Below are positions 44,897 through 53,525 of a stretch of DNA of 64,000 nt, one piece after another. Origin of the DNA: Labilibacter sediminis (lineage in GTDB: Bacteria; Bacteroidota; Bacteroidia; Bacteroidales; Marinilabiliaceae); contig NZ_VCHY01000004.1 in NCBI RefSeq assembly GCF_005877885.1, forward strand, positions 1 to 64,000, in the 5' to 3' direction. The position numbers were made by a program, and so were the translations under genes. Numbering within the stretch: position 1 is the first letter of the stretch; the number at the start of each line of letters is the position of its first letter. A model generated the notes under the pieces. It was given only the letters and a program-made list of their open reading frames with translations. It was not told where the DNA came from and searched no databases.

Positions 44897-45024
44897 GCCT
44901 CTTTAAAAATTACTTTTGTTTTGAATAAAGATTTAGCAAGACCAAGAAGCTGAGAGCTTTGCTCGAAGATCGCTCGGCCGCACTTGATCTTTATGCAAAT
45001 AAGAACGTTATTTTTAAAGCAGCC
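44897..45024. repeat. Long imperfect inverted repeat in the 44.8-45.4 kb gap
   Basis: GGCCTCTTTAAAAATTAC at the left pairs with GTTATTTTTAAAGCAGCC at the right, and pairing continues inward to AATAAAGAT / ATCTTTAT. The span is ~128 bases around a GC-richer centre (GATCGCTCGGCCG). The rest of this 607-base gap shows no gene and no motif of the two promoter types. Confidence 0.45.
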
Positions 45025-45382
45025 TTGATGTTTTTTCCTTAGTTTTTGTCATCAAGAACATCGGAAGGATTAAGAATTGAGTATTCTTAATTATTTCAGC
45101 TAAGTCTGGTTTGGGCGAAGCACCAATTATTTAGGACAGTTCTGATCAGGGAACCTAAGTTTATCTTTTAATTAGTATATACCATGGTAAGTAAATTAAA
45201 ATAGGATGTCACATCGTTCAGGGTGTTCGTTGAAGTATAATTTGTATGATATGTAAGTGTAAGTAAATGAGGGTGTAGTGTGTTTTAGGAAGCCGTTATT
45301 TAAATAAGAACTGACCACCATACAAAATCTAATATTTACCCATTTAAATTTGATTTAATTCATTTTAAAAAATTAAATCATT

Positions 45383-46771
45383 ATGAAAAGATTATTTACA
45401 ACTGTTTGCGCTTGCGCATTTACGCTTTTTAGTTTTGCTCAAATTCCTGACATTGCTAATCTGCCGTATCAGGGAAGTTTTGAATCTGCAGAAGGTTATA
45501 CTTTAGGTGGCTCTGCTTCCGGAACAGCAAGTTTTGAAGGAAAGATTAATACTTCGGTTTCCTTTTTTAATAATTGTCATTCGGGAGGAGAAAAAGCAAC
45601 TACTGTAACCGTTGTTGCGGATGCACAGGAAGGGGATCAGGCACTTAAAATAACTGTGGGACCGGGTGTAACAGACCCAACTACGGATATTCGATTAAGA
45701 ACGGAATCTTATGTTGTTGAGGGCACTGATTTTTTATATGATAATGGCATGTTGCATAAATTAACGTGTTGGGCAAAAACAGATGCTGCAGGTGTTGCTT
45801 TAGGGAATGCCACAGGAGGTATCATAGGTTTAAAAAAAGGTGAATGCACTACACAATTAACAGAATCTTATCAGAAAATTGAAATTTATGGAAAAGTAAG
45901 TAACAAAAGGGTTCAAATTTGGTTTCAAAACCAACCGGATGCTGCAACTACTTATAATATCTGGATAGATAATGTAACTATTGAGGAGGTTGATTTTATA
46001 CCTGTAGAGCCTGAATTTACTACCTTCCCTTATACTGAAACGTTTGAATCTACTGACTATGTAGTCTCAGCAACACCATTTGCTTCTTATGATGGTGTAA
46101 CAGCAAGTGATACCTGGTTAACAACTACACCTCAGGTTTTTCAAGGATTTTGGAAAGGCGCCTCAACAGCAAGTTATGGAGCCACTGTTGATGCCGATGC
46201 TAACAATGGAAGTAAGGCCTTTAAGCTTAATATATCTGGTTTGGCAGATGTTGGTTTTTGGTTAAGAACAGTTCCAATTCCGGCAGGAGATTATACCGTA
46301 AGCTTCTATGCAAAAACAGATGCTGCAGGAGTAAGTAGCAACGCTCAATTTGGTTTCGAAAATGATCCTAATACATTTAATGACCTGACGACAAGTTATC
46401 AACTGTTTACAGGTACAGGTTCTGCAGTAGAAGGTAATAATAAGTTGACTTTTTTCTATACCGGTTATAATACAAATAATGTGAATATATGGATTGATGA
46501 TATTACTATTGAAGAAGGTATAGAAACTAGTATTGATGAAGATATGGCAGTGGAGTTAAAACTTTATCCATCACCGGTAATCTCAACTCTTTATATAAAT
46601 GCAGATGGCAATATTGATAAAGTGACTATATATAATATTTCAGGACAAAAGATGAAAGAGTTTACCAATGTAACAAACGCTTTAGATGTTTCTGATTTAG
46701 AGAAAGGTTTATATGTATCATCGATAATCATTGATGGAAACAATGTTATTAGAAAGTTTTTAAAGCAATAA
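45383..46771 (+). CDS. T9SS-sorted protein with two jelly-roll-like modules
   Basis: 462 residues with a signal peptide ending SFAQ (20). Two repeated modules: PYQGSFESAEGYTLGG to YNIWIDNVTIEEV, and FPYTETFESTDYVVS to VNIWIDDITIEEG. These resemble carbohydrate-binding jelly rolls. The C-terminus (VELKLYPSPVISTLYINADG to IRKFLKQ) is a type A T9SS sorting domain. It parallels the two T9SS proteins at 1251 and 2962 in plan but not closely in sequence, and may be the glycan-binding counterpart for the fucosidase arm. No promoter motif is recognised. Confidence 0.75.
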   Translation: MKRLFTTVCACAFTLFSFAQIPDIANLPYQGSFESAEGYTLGGSASGTASFEGKINTSVSFFNNCHSGGEKATTVTVVADAQEGDQALKITVGPGVTDPTTDIRLRTESYVVEGTDFLYDNGMLHKLTCWAKTDAAGVALGNATGGIIGLKKGECTTQLTESYQKIEIYGKVSNKRVQIWFQNQPDAATTYNIWIDNVTIEEVDFIPVEPEFTTFPYTETFESTDYVVSATPFASYDGVTASDTWLTTTPQVFQGFWKGASTASYGATVDADANNGSKAFKLNISGLADVGFWLRTVPIPAGDYTVSFYAKTDAAGVSSNAQFGFENDPNTFNDLTTSYQLFTGTGSAVEGNNKLTFFYTGYNTNNVNIWIDDITIEEGIETSIDEDMAVELKLYPSPVISTLYINADGNIDKVTIYNISGQKMKEFTNVTNALDVSDLEKGLYVSSIIIDGNNVIRKFLKQ

Positions 46772-46780
46772 ATTAAAACT

Positions 46781-46818
46781 GCACTTTTATAATGTGTTGA
46801 TTATAAAAGTGCTTTGCT
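46781..46818 (+). terminator. Terminator between T9SS protein and sulfatase
   Basis: A 12 bp perfect stem: GCACTTTTATAA (46781-46792) and TTATAAAAGTGC (46801-46812), then TTTGCTTT. It rules out a start for the next gene upstream of this point. Confidence 0.8.
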
Positions 46819-46853
46819 TTATATTGAGAATATTTGAACAAGAAAATATATTT

Positions 46854-48434
46854 ATGAAAGGAATTAGAAAAGTTGTTTTAGGAGGGTTGTTACTGATATT
46901 GGGATTTTCTGCATTTGGTCAAAAAAAGCCAAATATTATTTTCATTCTTGCAGATGATCACTCATATCTATCTGCAGGATTTAATGGAAGTGAAGTGGTT
47001 AAAACACCAAATTTAGATAATTTGGCCCAACAAGGCATGGTTTTCGACAACTACTATAATACAACTGCAATTTGTATGGCCAGTAGAGCGCAAATAATGA
47101 CTGGTATGATGGAATACAAAACAGGCTGTAATTTTATGCATGGATCATTAACCCAACAGCAATTCCAAAAGTCGTATCCTGTAATGTTAAAAAATGCGGG
47201 TTATCAAGTGGCATTTGCCGGTAAATTTGGTTTTCCTGTTACAGCAGAGAAAAGTAAAGACATCAACCATCATTCCTATGATAAGCTTCCTGTGGCCGAA
47301 TTTCATGAATGGAGAGGAGGGATTGGCCAAACAGAATATGAAACAGGTAAAAATGAATATATAAAAGAGTATGCAGCTGAATACCCACACTCTACCAGGG
47401 CATATGGAGCATGGGCTTCCGATTATATTACGGAACAGGTAAAATCGGATGAGCCATTTTGTTTGTCAATCAGCTTTAAAGCACCGCATATACCCAATAC
47501 GCCAGATCCGCTTTTTGATGAGGTATACGAGGGAGTTACTTTCCCATACCCTGAGAATTATGGTCCTGAAAATGGAGCTCATCTGGCAGAACAGGCGAAA
47601 AATGGCCGACAGATGATGACGCTCTTTACTAAATATGGGTATCAGCCTGAAGACTTTCAGGAAAGTGTTAGAAATTATTACCAGTTGATTTATGGAGTTG
47701 ATTATGCCGTTGGGATGATTTTGGATGCCCTTAAGGAAAGTGGATTAGATAAGAATACCGTGATTATTTATACCTCGGATAACGGATATCATTTAGGAGC
47801 ACACGGTTTTGGCGGCAAGGTATTACCGTATGAAGAAGCAGCAAAGGCTCCATTCATATATTTCGACCCAAGAAATAAGAATATGGATAAGCAGATCAGA
47901 ACCAATTCACTGGCCGGAAATATTGACGTAGCTCCAACTATTTTAACATTGGCAGGAGAGGATATTCCTGAAAACATGGACGGTAAGAGTATACTACCAA
48001 TCATTAATAATCCCAAAACAGACATCAGACCTTATTTACCGGTAGTTAACATGTGGGGAACCGCTCCAACGCAAGTATTATCCATTCATACCAAGGATTT
48101 AAAATATATTTACTGGCCTTATGAAGGTCATCTTATGCAGGCAAGTGAAGAGTTATTTGATAAAGAGCATGATGCTTTAGAGATGAGTAACGAGGTGAAT
48201 AATAGTAAGTTTAAAAAAGAATTGGAAAAACTTAGAAAGTACTATGATGAAGAAGTGGCTTATATTCAAAAGAATGGTATCGATTACAACAGCTATGGTT
48301 TTTACAAAACTTTTTTTGACAGGAGTGTTTCCTGGGATGTAAAAGAAAAACAATTACCCAATTCATTTATCTCGAATTATGAACGCGAAGTGAAAAAATC
48401 AGAGGCTTTGCACAAGAAAAAAATGAAGAAATAA
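46854..48434 (+). CDS. S1-family sulfatase with C-M-A-S-R active-site motif
   Basis: 526 residues from the ATG at 46854; an in-frame start at 46794 lies inside a terminator hairpin and would bury the signal peptide (GFSAFGQ). ILADDHSYLSAGFNG binds metal. The modified Cys is at 74 in C-M-A-S-R, with Ala instead of the usual Pro. AGKFGFP replaces GKWH. IIYTSDNGYHLGAHGFGGKVLPYEE is the late core. C-x-A-x-R is accepted by some maturation systems, notably radical-SAM anSME, so the enzyme may still be active. It is the only sulfatase here with this change. Confidence 0.88.
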   Translation: MKGIRKVVLGGLLLILGFSAFGQKKPNIIFILADDHSYLSAGFNGSEVVKTPNLDNLAQQGMVFDNYYNTTAICMASRAQIMTGMMEYKTGCNFMHGSLTQQQFQKSYPVMLKNAGYQVAFAGKFGFPVTAEKSKDINHHSYDKLPVAEFHEWRGGIGQTEYETGKNEYIKEYAAEYPHSTRAYGAWASDYITEQVKSDEPFCLSISFKAPHIPNTPDPLFDEVYEGVTFPYPENYGPENGAHLAEQAKNGRQMMTLFTKYGYQPEDFQESVRNYYQLIYGVDYAVGMILDALKESGLDKNTVIIYTSDNGYHLGAHGFGGKVLPYEEAAKAPFIYFDPRNKNMDKQIRTNSLAGNIDVAPTILTLAGEDIPENMDGKSILPIINNPKTDIRPYLPVVNMWGTAPTQVLSIHTKDLKYIYWPYEGHLMQASEELFDKEHDALEMSNEVNNSKFKKELEKLRKYYDEEVAYIQKNGIDYNSYGFYKTFFDRSVSWDVKEKQLPNSFISNYEREVKKSEALHKKKMKK

Positions 48435-48437
48435 TTT

Positions 48438-48701
48438 AACCTGAGTTCGATTAAAATTTTAGAATTCAGATTGACATAAAAAGCTGATATACAAGGCAAA
48501 TTTTGCAGGGCTAGCAAGCTAGCTTGAAAAATTTAACGTAGTAGATTAGTTTTTTATGGTAAAGCATAAAAATTTCACTTATAAACAGCGATCTTCTTTC
48601 TGAAAATTATTCAAAATAGCCCGCTATTCTTTCATAATTTTCAGTTGAACCTCACTATTTATAAGCGCTCTGAATCCAAAACTTTATGTCGAACTCAGGT
48701 T
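48438..48701. mobile_element. 264 bp MITE-like element
   Basis: Perfect 15 bp terminal inverted repeats: TTAACCTGAGTTCGA (48436-48450) and TCGAACTCAGGTTAA (48689-48703). Taking AACC...GGTT as the element, AATTT flanks both sides (48433-48437 and 48702-48706), a possible 5 bp target duplication. An internal GCTAGC-AA-GCTAGC palindrome is near 48512. No transposase ORF is present. Only one copy is in the window. Confidence 0.65.
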
Positions 48702-48706
48702 AATTT

Positions 48707-49124
48707 AGTTCCTTTAAGTATACCAAGCCAGGATTTTCTTTAAGCAATTGTGTCCATACTATAGCTTAAGGAAAATCCTTTTTTTGTGCAATTTACATTA
48801 GCTTTATAAAAAAGTCTAAAAGAAATAGTGGCTGTCTTAAAAGTCAATATTTTTCAAAGTCACCTTACAAATTAAAATTTAACAGCTGATTGCTCTTCCC
48901 TTTGCTCCTGAGAGTAAGGGGAAGTACCGCACTGTAGGTGTGGAGATGGGGATCCTTTAGTCACCAAGCTTTCAATCCGTAAGTCTCACTATCGAATAAA
49001 ATATTTTTGAGACCGCCATGTATGTTATGGTGATTTCTGTTTAAAGAATCAGTAAAAAGAGATATTTCCGTTTTCATATAATCCGGAACGATTCAGGTTG
49101 TAGATTGGGAAACAGGTATTCAAA
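48707..49124. other. Gene-free stretch downstream of the HTCS
   Basis: No ORF or promoter motif is supported. GGCTGTCTTAAAAGTC near 48831 and TGAGACCGCCAT near 49010 might be worn ends of an old insertion, but they are too degraded to call. Confidence 0.3.
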
Positions 49125-52100
49125 CTACTTTTCCTCCTTTGCAAACTGACTGGGTGTTATGCCGAATTGTTTTTTAAAGGCATTGCTAAAATATTTCTGA
49201 TCAGTAAAACCAATCATAATGGTTATTTCGCCAATGCTCCTTTTCTCTGTTTTAAGTATGCGGGCTGCCTCTTTCAATCTAACAAGTAAAACAAACTGTT
49301 GTGGCGACATGTTTGTTAAGGCCTTTATTTTTCGATATAGTACCGGCCTGCTCATATTAAATTGCTGTGCCAGGGTTTCTACGGACAGACTCTCGTTTAA
49401 AAGGTTTTTTAAGATATAACTCCTTATTTTCTCAAGGAATATGGAGTCTTTTTTTGTTGGAGCAGAATCTTCAATGCTATTGGTAGGTATTAAGAACTTA
49501 TTTTTAAGCATTGATCTATTCCTTAGAAGATTAGCTATCTGGGATAAAAGAATTTTAAGATCAAATGGTTTCTCAATATAAGCATCGGCACCATATTCCA
49601 GTCCTTCGTTTTTAAAGTCGTCGGAGTTTAATGCAGTAAGCAGTATAACCGGAATATGACATATACTAATGTCGTTTTTTACGTTTAAACATAATTGATG
49701 TCCGCTCATTTTGGGCATCATCACATCAGAAATAATCAAGTCAGGAACTATTTTCTTAGCCAGTTGCAAGCCGGCCTCTCCATTATCAGCGGTACTAACT
49801 ATATATTGACCCGAGAGTTCATGTTGAAGTGATTCGAGAAGTTCTTGATTGTCTTCAACCAGTAGTATTTTTGGAGCTTTTTTACTTAAGTTAGTTTCAC
49901 TGTGTTCCGTTTCTTCAACTTCAATGATCTTTTTACTGTCCTCAATGTCAAAACTGAAAAAATCTTCAGGTTTATATACTTTTTCACTTAAAGGAAGATA
50001 AAATGAAAAAGTAGTTCCCTCATCAACTATACTTTTAAAGTGAATTTCACCATGATGAAGTTCCACCAGGTGTTTTGTCAATACCAAGCCCAATCCACTG
50101 CCAACCTCAGTTGAATTAATGGCATTAGAAGCGCGGAAATATCTTTGGAAAATGTTCTTTTGCTGCTTTTTAGGAATTCCTTCACCTGTATCAGAAATGG
50201 AAAAATAACATCTTTTCTTATCTACCTTGGTTTCAATTTTAATGGTTCCTTTATTTTTATTGTATTTAATTGCGTTTGACAATAGGTTGTATAAAATTTT
50301 CTCCATTTTATCTTTATCAAACCATAGTTGTATTTCATCCTGGCACGACATAAACTGGATGTTAATTTCCTTTTCTTTTGCCAAGGGTTTAAAGAAATCA
50401 ATGCGTTCTTTTATAAACTGATTAAATGCATATTGCTTAATTTGAAGATCCATTTTCTTCAGGTCAGCCTTTTGAAAATCCAATAGTTGATTAACCAGAT
50501 TTGTTAAGCGGTCAATGTTACGTTTTACGATTTTCAAACTTCCTTCTTCATTAACTTTTAGTTTACCAGATGATAATATTTTTTCAACCGGTAGTTTAAT
50601 TAGTGATAGAGGAGTACGTAAGTCATGGGCAATAGTAATGAAAAATTGCTGCTTTTCGGCAAAGTGCTTTTCATGAATAATAGTATGGTAATAGTGTAGA
50701 ATTAGAAAAATCAGGCTGGCAACAATGAGCATATAGATGAAGAATGCTAAAGGTTTTTCCCAAAAAGGTTTCTCAACATATATGTTCAGAGTTCTAACCT
50801 GGTCTTGCCATATGTTATCATCATTGGTTACCTGTAACTGAAAAGTATAATTTCCGGGAGGTAGTTTGGAGTATATGGCTTCTGTAACCTCAGAAGAGAT
50901 ATTCCATTGTGATTCAAAACCATCCAGTTTCCATTTATATTTTATTTTTTCAGGAGCAGTAAATCCAATTGCTCCAAATGATAGACTCAGTGAGTTTTGG
51001 TTGTGATTAAGTGATATATCAGATTGCAACTCAATGCTTTGCTTAAGAGGCCCGTCTTCGTCCACCTTTAATTCTTTGCCAAAAAGCTTAATGCCCGTTA
51101 GTATAGGTATTGTTTTTTGCTTTGAAATTTTAATGTCGTTAGGGTAAAAGCTCGTAACGCCATTTATACTACCTAATTGCATTAAACCGGATTTTAACAG
51201 GTAAACAGAGTTTTCTTTAAACTCCTTATTCGCTAACCCGTCTGCCGGGCCGTAGTTTTGTATTTTGTTGCCTGTTTCATTAAACGAGGTTAACCCTCCG
51301 GTGGATGAAATCCACATGGTATTTTGTTTGTCCCAAACAATACTTTTTATATTATTTGAAGGAAGACCATCCTCCCTGGTAATGGTATAAATTGAGTCAT
51401 CATTTCTGTTCCATACAATTATACCTTGCAGTTCAGTGCCTATATAAACTAAATCTTTTACAGGGTGACGGTTTATGGTGATGATTCGGGCCGAATTGAG
51501 GATGTTGTTGGAAGAACGTTCAACCGTTAGTGTTTCCGAATTTACTATAAATAACCCGAATAAGGTACCTACGAGTACTTGCTGCTTATCATCATAAATA
51601 GAGCGAATACCAGATACATTTACGTGATGTGTTTTTTTATTCTTGGGATCAATAACTGACATGTTTCCCCAAATGCCCCCTGTCCATATTCGATCTTTAT
51701 GGTCGGCGATAACATGGTATAAGTGGTTTGTTGCTGTTTGGTTATAGTTCTTTTGAGATTTATTGAAATACTCTTTTGTATAATTGTTTTGGTTTATTTT
51801 TATCAATCCGTTTCCATATGTGGCTACCCATACATTGTTAAAGCGATCTGTTGTCATGTGCATAACGTGCATAGGCGTAATCTCGGTATTGGCAATAGAA
51901 GGTATATGTGTCCAGTCTGAACTGCTGGCATTGAATATGCTGATTCCTTTAATTGTTCCGTACCATACATTTTCCGAGTCATCTTCAATTATACTGTTTA
52001 TAGTGTTAACCCTTAAACTGTTATTTACAAATGGAATATGCTGTATGACATTAAAAGGTTTAATATTAGGGTCATAATAATTTACGCCACCGCCATAAGT

Positions 52101-53099
52101 GGCCATCCAAAATATACCATCTTTACTCGTATGTAATTCACGAACTCCATTGGATGAAAGGCTATGCTCATAGTCACTATCCACATATAAATGATCCGTA
52201 ATATTAAACGAATCATCAGTTAAAACAACACCGGCACCATCAAAAGAAATAGCATATTTACTTAAAGGGGATAGCTGAATATCATTTACCTGGTAGCTTT
52301 TATTGTTGAACATGAACTTTTTGTATTCCACTATACGCACATGTTCATTCTGAATTTCCAGAATATAAACTTCTCCTTCGGAGTTACCTACAGCCAGTCT
52401 TTTTTCACTGATAGGAAATATGCTGGTTATGTTGTTGCTTTTTAGGTTATTGGCCTGATCAGTTGAGAATGATAGATTTTTAAGAGTATCTTGTTTAATA
52501 TTATATAATAAAAGCCCTTTGCGACTTCCTAACCAGATATTTTCCTGATCGTTCTTAACAATTTTATTAATGCCTTCTTTTATGCCTTCTATTTTTGTAA
52601 TCTTTTTTAAATTTCCATTGTAGTGATACAATCCTTGAGGCGAACCAATCCAAAGACCCTTGTTTTTTTCAGAATAAAGCGAACTGACATTCAGGAAATC
52701 ATCGTGAGGTATGTCTGCAAGCAATGGAAAAAATTTATCCTTGGTACGGTCGAAATAATATATTTTTCCACTTTTTACACCGCATAAAATGTCGTATTCA
52801 TCAGATATTTCAATACAGCTGATAAAGTTATCCTGACTTATGCGATGGTTAACTATAGGTAAGGTATAATGACTGATTTTAGAGCCATTAAATTTTTCCA
52901 TGCCATTATGTGTACCAAACCACATAAATCCCATCTTATCCTGCTTTATTGCAGATACTATGCTACTATTAAGCCCTTCGTTTATTGACAAATGTTGAAC
53001 TTTAATATTACTTGCATTTATGGCAAAACAGATAAAAAGAAAGTGAATGACAGAAACGAACTTGTACATTATGCTGTTTTTGTGTTTAAAAAGATTCAT
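49125..53099 (-). CDS. Hybrid two-component system regulator (HTCS)
   Basis: About 1324 residues from the ATG at 53099; an ATG at 53069 is equally possible, while one at 53177 would bury the signal peptide. Order: signal peptide; periplasmic beta-propeller repeats (IKQDKMGFMWFGTHNGMEKF and about a dozen similar blades); Y_Y_Y domain; one membrane helix (FFIYMLIVASLIFLILHYY); HisKA with phospho-accepting His about 825 (IAHDLRTPLSLI); HATPase (LLSNAIKYNKNKG, DTGEGIP, GSGLGL); receiver with Asp about 1125 (LIISDVMMPKMSG); AraC-type HTH (VETLAQQFNMSRPVLYRKI). Such proteins sense oligosaccharides in the periplasm and activate PULs. It is divergent from susC 3. Confidence 0.95.
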   Translation of the reverse strand: MNLFKHKNSIMYKFVSVIHFLFICFAINASNIKVQHLSINEGLNSSIVSAIKQDKMGFMWFGTHNGMEKFNGSKISHYTLPIVNHRISQDNFISCIEISDEYDILCGVKSGKIYYFDRTKDKFFPLLADIPHDDFLNVSSLYSEKNKGLWIGSPQGLYHYNGNLKKITKIEGIKEGINKIVKNDQENIWLGSRKGLLLYNIKQDTLKNLSFSTDQANNLKSNNITSIFPISEKRLAVGNSEGEVYILEIQNEHVRIVEYKKFMFNNKSYQVNDIQLSPLSKYAISFDGAGVVLTDDSFNITDHLYVDSDYEHSLSSNGVRELHTSKDGIFWMATYGGGVNYYDPNIKPFNVIQHIPFVNNSLRVNTINSIIEDDSENVWYGTIKGISIFNASSSDWTHIPSIANTEITPMHVMHMTTDRFNNVWVATYGNGLIKINQNNYTKEYFNKSQKNYNQTATNHLYHVIADHKDRIWTGGIWGNMSVIDPKNKKTHHVNVSGIRSIYDDKQQVLVGTLFGLFIVNSETLTVERSSNNILNSARIITINRHPVKDLVYIGTELQGIIVWNRNDDSIYTITREDGLPSNNIKSIVWDKQNTMWISSTGGLTSFNETGNKIQNYGPADGLANKEFKENSVYLLKSGLMQLGSINGVTSFYPNDIKISKQKTIPILTGIKLFGKELKVDEDGPLKQSIELQSDISLNHNQNSLSLSFGAIGFTAPEKIKYKWKLDGFESQWNISSEVTEAIYSKLPPGNYTFQLQVTNDDNIWQDQVRTLNIYVEKPFWEKPLAFFIYMLIVASLIFLILHYYHTIIHEKHFAEKQQFFITIAHDLRTPLSLIKLPVEKILSSGKLKVNEEGSLKIVKRNIDRLTNLVNQLLDFQKADLKKMDLQIKQYAFNQFIKERIDFFKPLAKEKEINIQFMSCQDEIQLWFDKDKMEKILYNLLSNAIKYNKNKGTIKIETKVDKKRCYFSISDTGEGIPKKQQKNIFQRYFRASNAINSTEVGSGLGLVLTKHLVELHHGEIHFKSIVDEGTTFSFYLPLSEKVYKPEDFFSFDIEDSKKIIEVEETEHSETNLSKKAPKILLVEDNQELLESLQHELSGQYIVSTADNGEAGLQLAKKIVPDLIISDVMMPKMSGHQLCLNVKNDISICHIPVILLTALNSDDFKNEGLEYGADAYIEKPFDLKILLSQIANLLRNRSMLKNKFLIPTNSIEDSAPTKKDSIFLEKIRSYILKNLLNESLSVETLAQQFNMSRPVLYRKIKALTNMSPQQFVLLVRLKEAARILKTEKRSIGEITIMIGFTDQKYFSNAFKKQFGITPSQFAKEEK

Positions 53100-53448
53100 T
53101 GCTTTATTATAAAAGAGTATGTCTAGTTGAGTAAAAAATATCCAAAATGGATACAAATTCAAATGGTGGATTGGCACTTAAAAAAGGTCTTTTTGATCCA
53201 TTGTTTTATAAAAATAACCATTCCAGATGTAAACAGGAAAAATTAGTCTCAATCAAAAGGTGTCTAATCATTCATAAAGGTTAGATGTTTAGTTCTTATG
53301 AGGAGGTGATTTGATTCAATTTTTAACTTAAAGCCACTTTTTGCTATCATTACAATAGTGGGTGTGTGGTGGTTAAAGTGCAGTTTTATAGTGGTTTATG
53401 TGTGGTTTTGTGGGTTTAGGTATCGATTAGCGGTATACAGGCAATTTT

Positions 53449-53497
53449 ACGAACGATTGAGCCCTTAAGATTAGTGTATGCAACAGTTAATATTGTA
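53449..53497 (+). promoter_or_regulatory. Shared bipartite element, copy B (susC 3)
   Basis: ACGAACGATTGAGCCC at 53449-53464 and TTAATATTGTA at 53487-53497, the same blocks and spacing as at 36758-36806. It lies 28 bases before the susC 3 ATG and in the gap next to the HTCS gene. The remaining upstream gap holds G/T-rich sequence and no other named element. Confidence 0.7.
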
Positions 53498-53525
53498 ATG
53501 ACTAATCTATGTAAATAAAAATCGT

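Noticed and set aside
45200-45300. GTTCGT and TGTAGTGTGTTTT near 45230-45290 as a second copy of either promoter type
   Set aside because: Neither the two-block HTCS-type spacing nor GTAGGG-N17-TGTT is met.
46794-46853. Upstream extension of the CMASR sulfatase
   Set aside because: The extra 20 codons overlap the 3' half of a 12 bp perfect terminator stem and would bury the signal peptide.
48831-49022. Possible degraded insertion-sequence ends
   Set aside because: No matching terminal repeats of useful length, no transposase fragment and no target duplication could be seen.
53100-53177. Upstream extension of the HTCS coding region
   Set aside because: The extra 26 residues precede a normal signal peptide start and would be unusual for this family.
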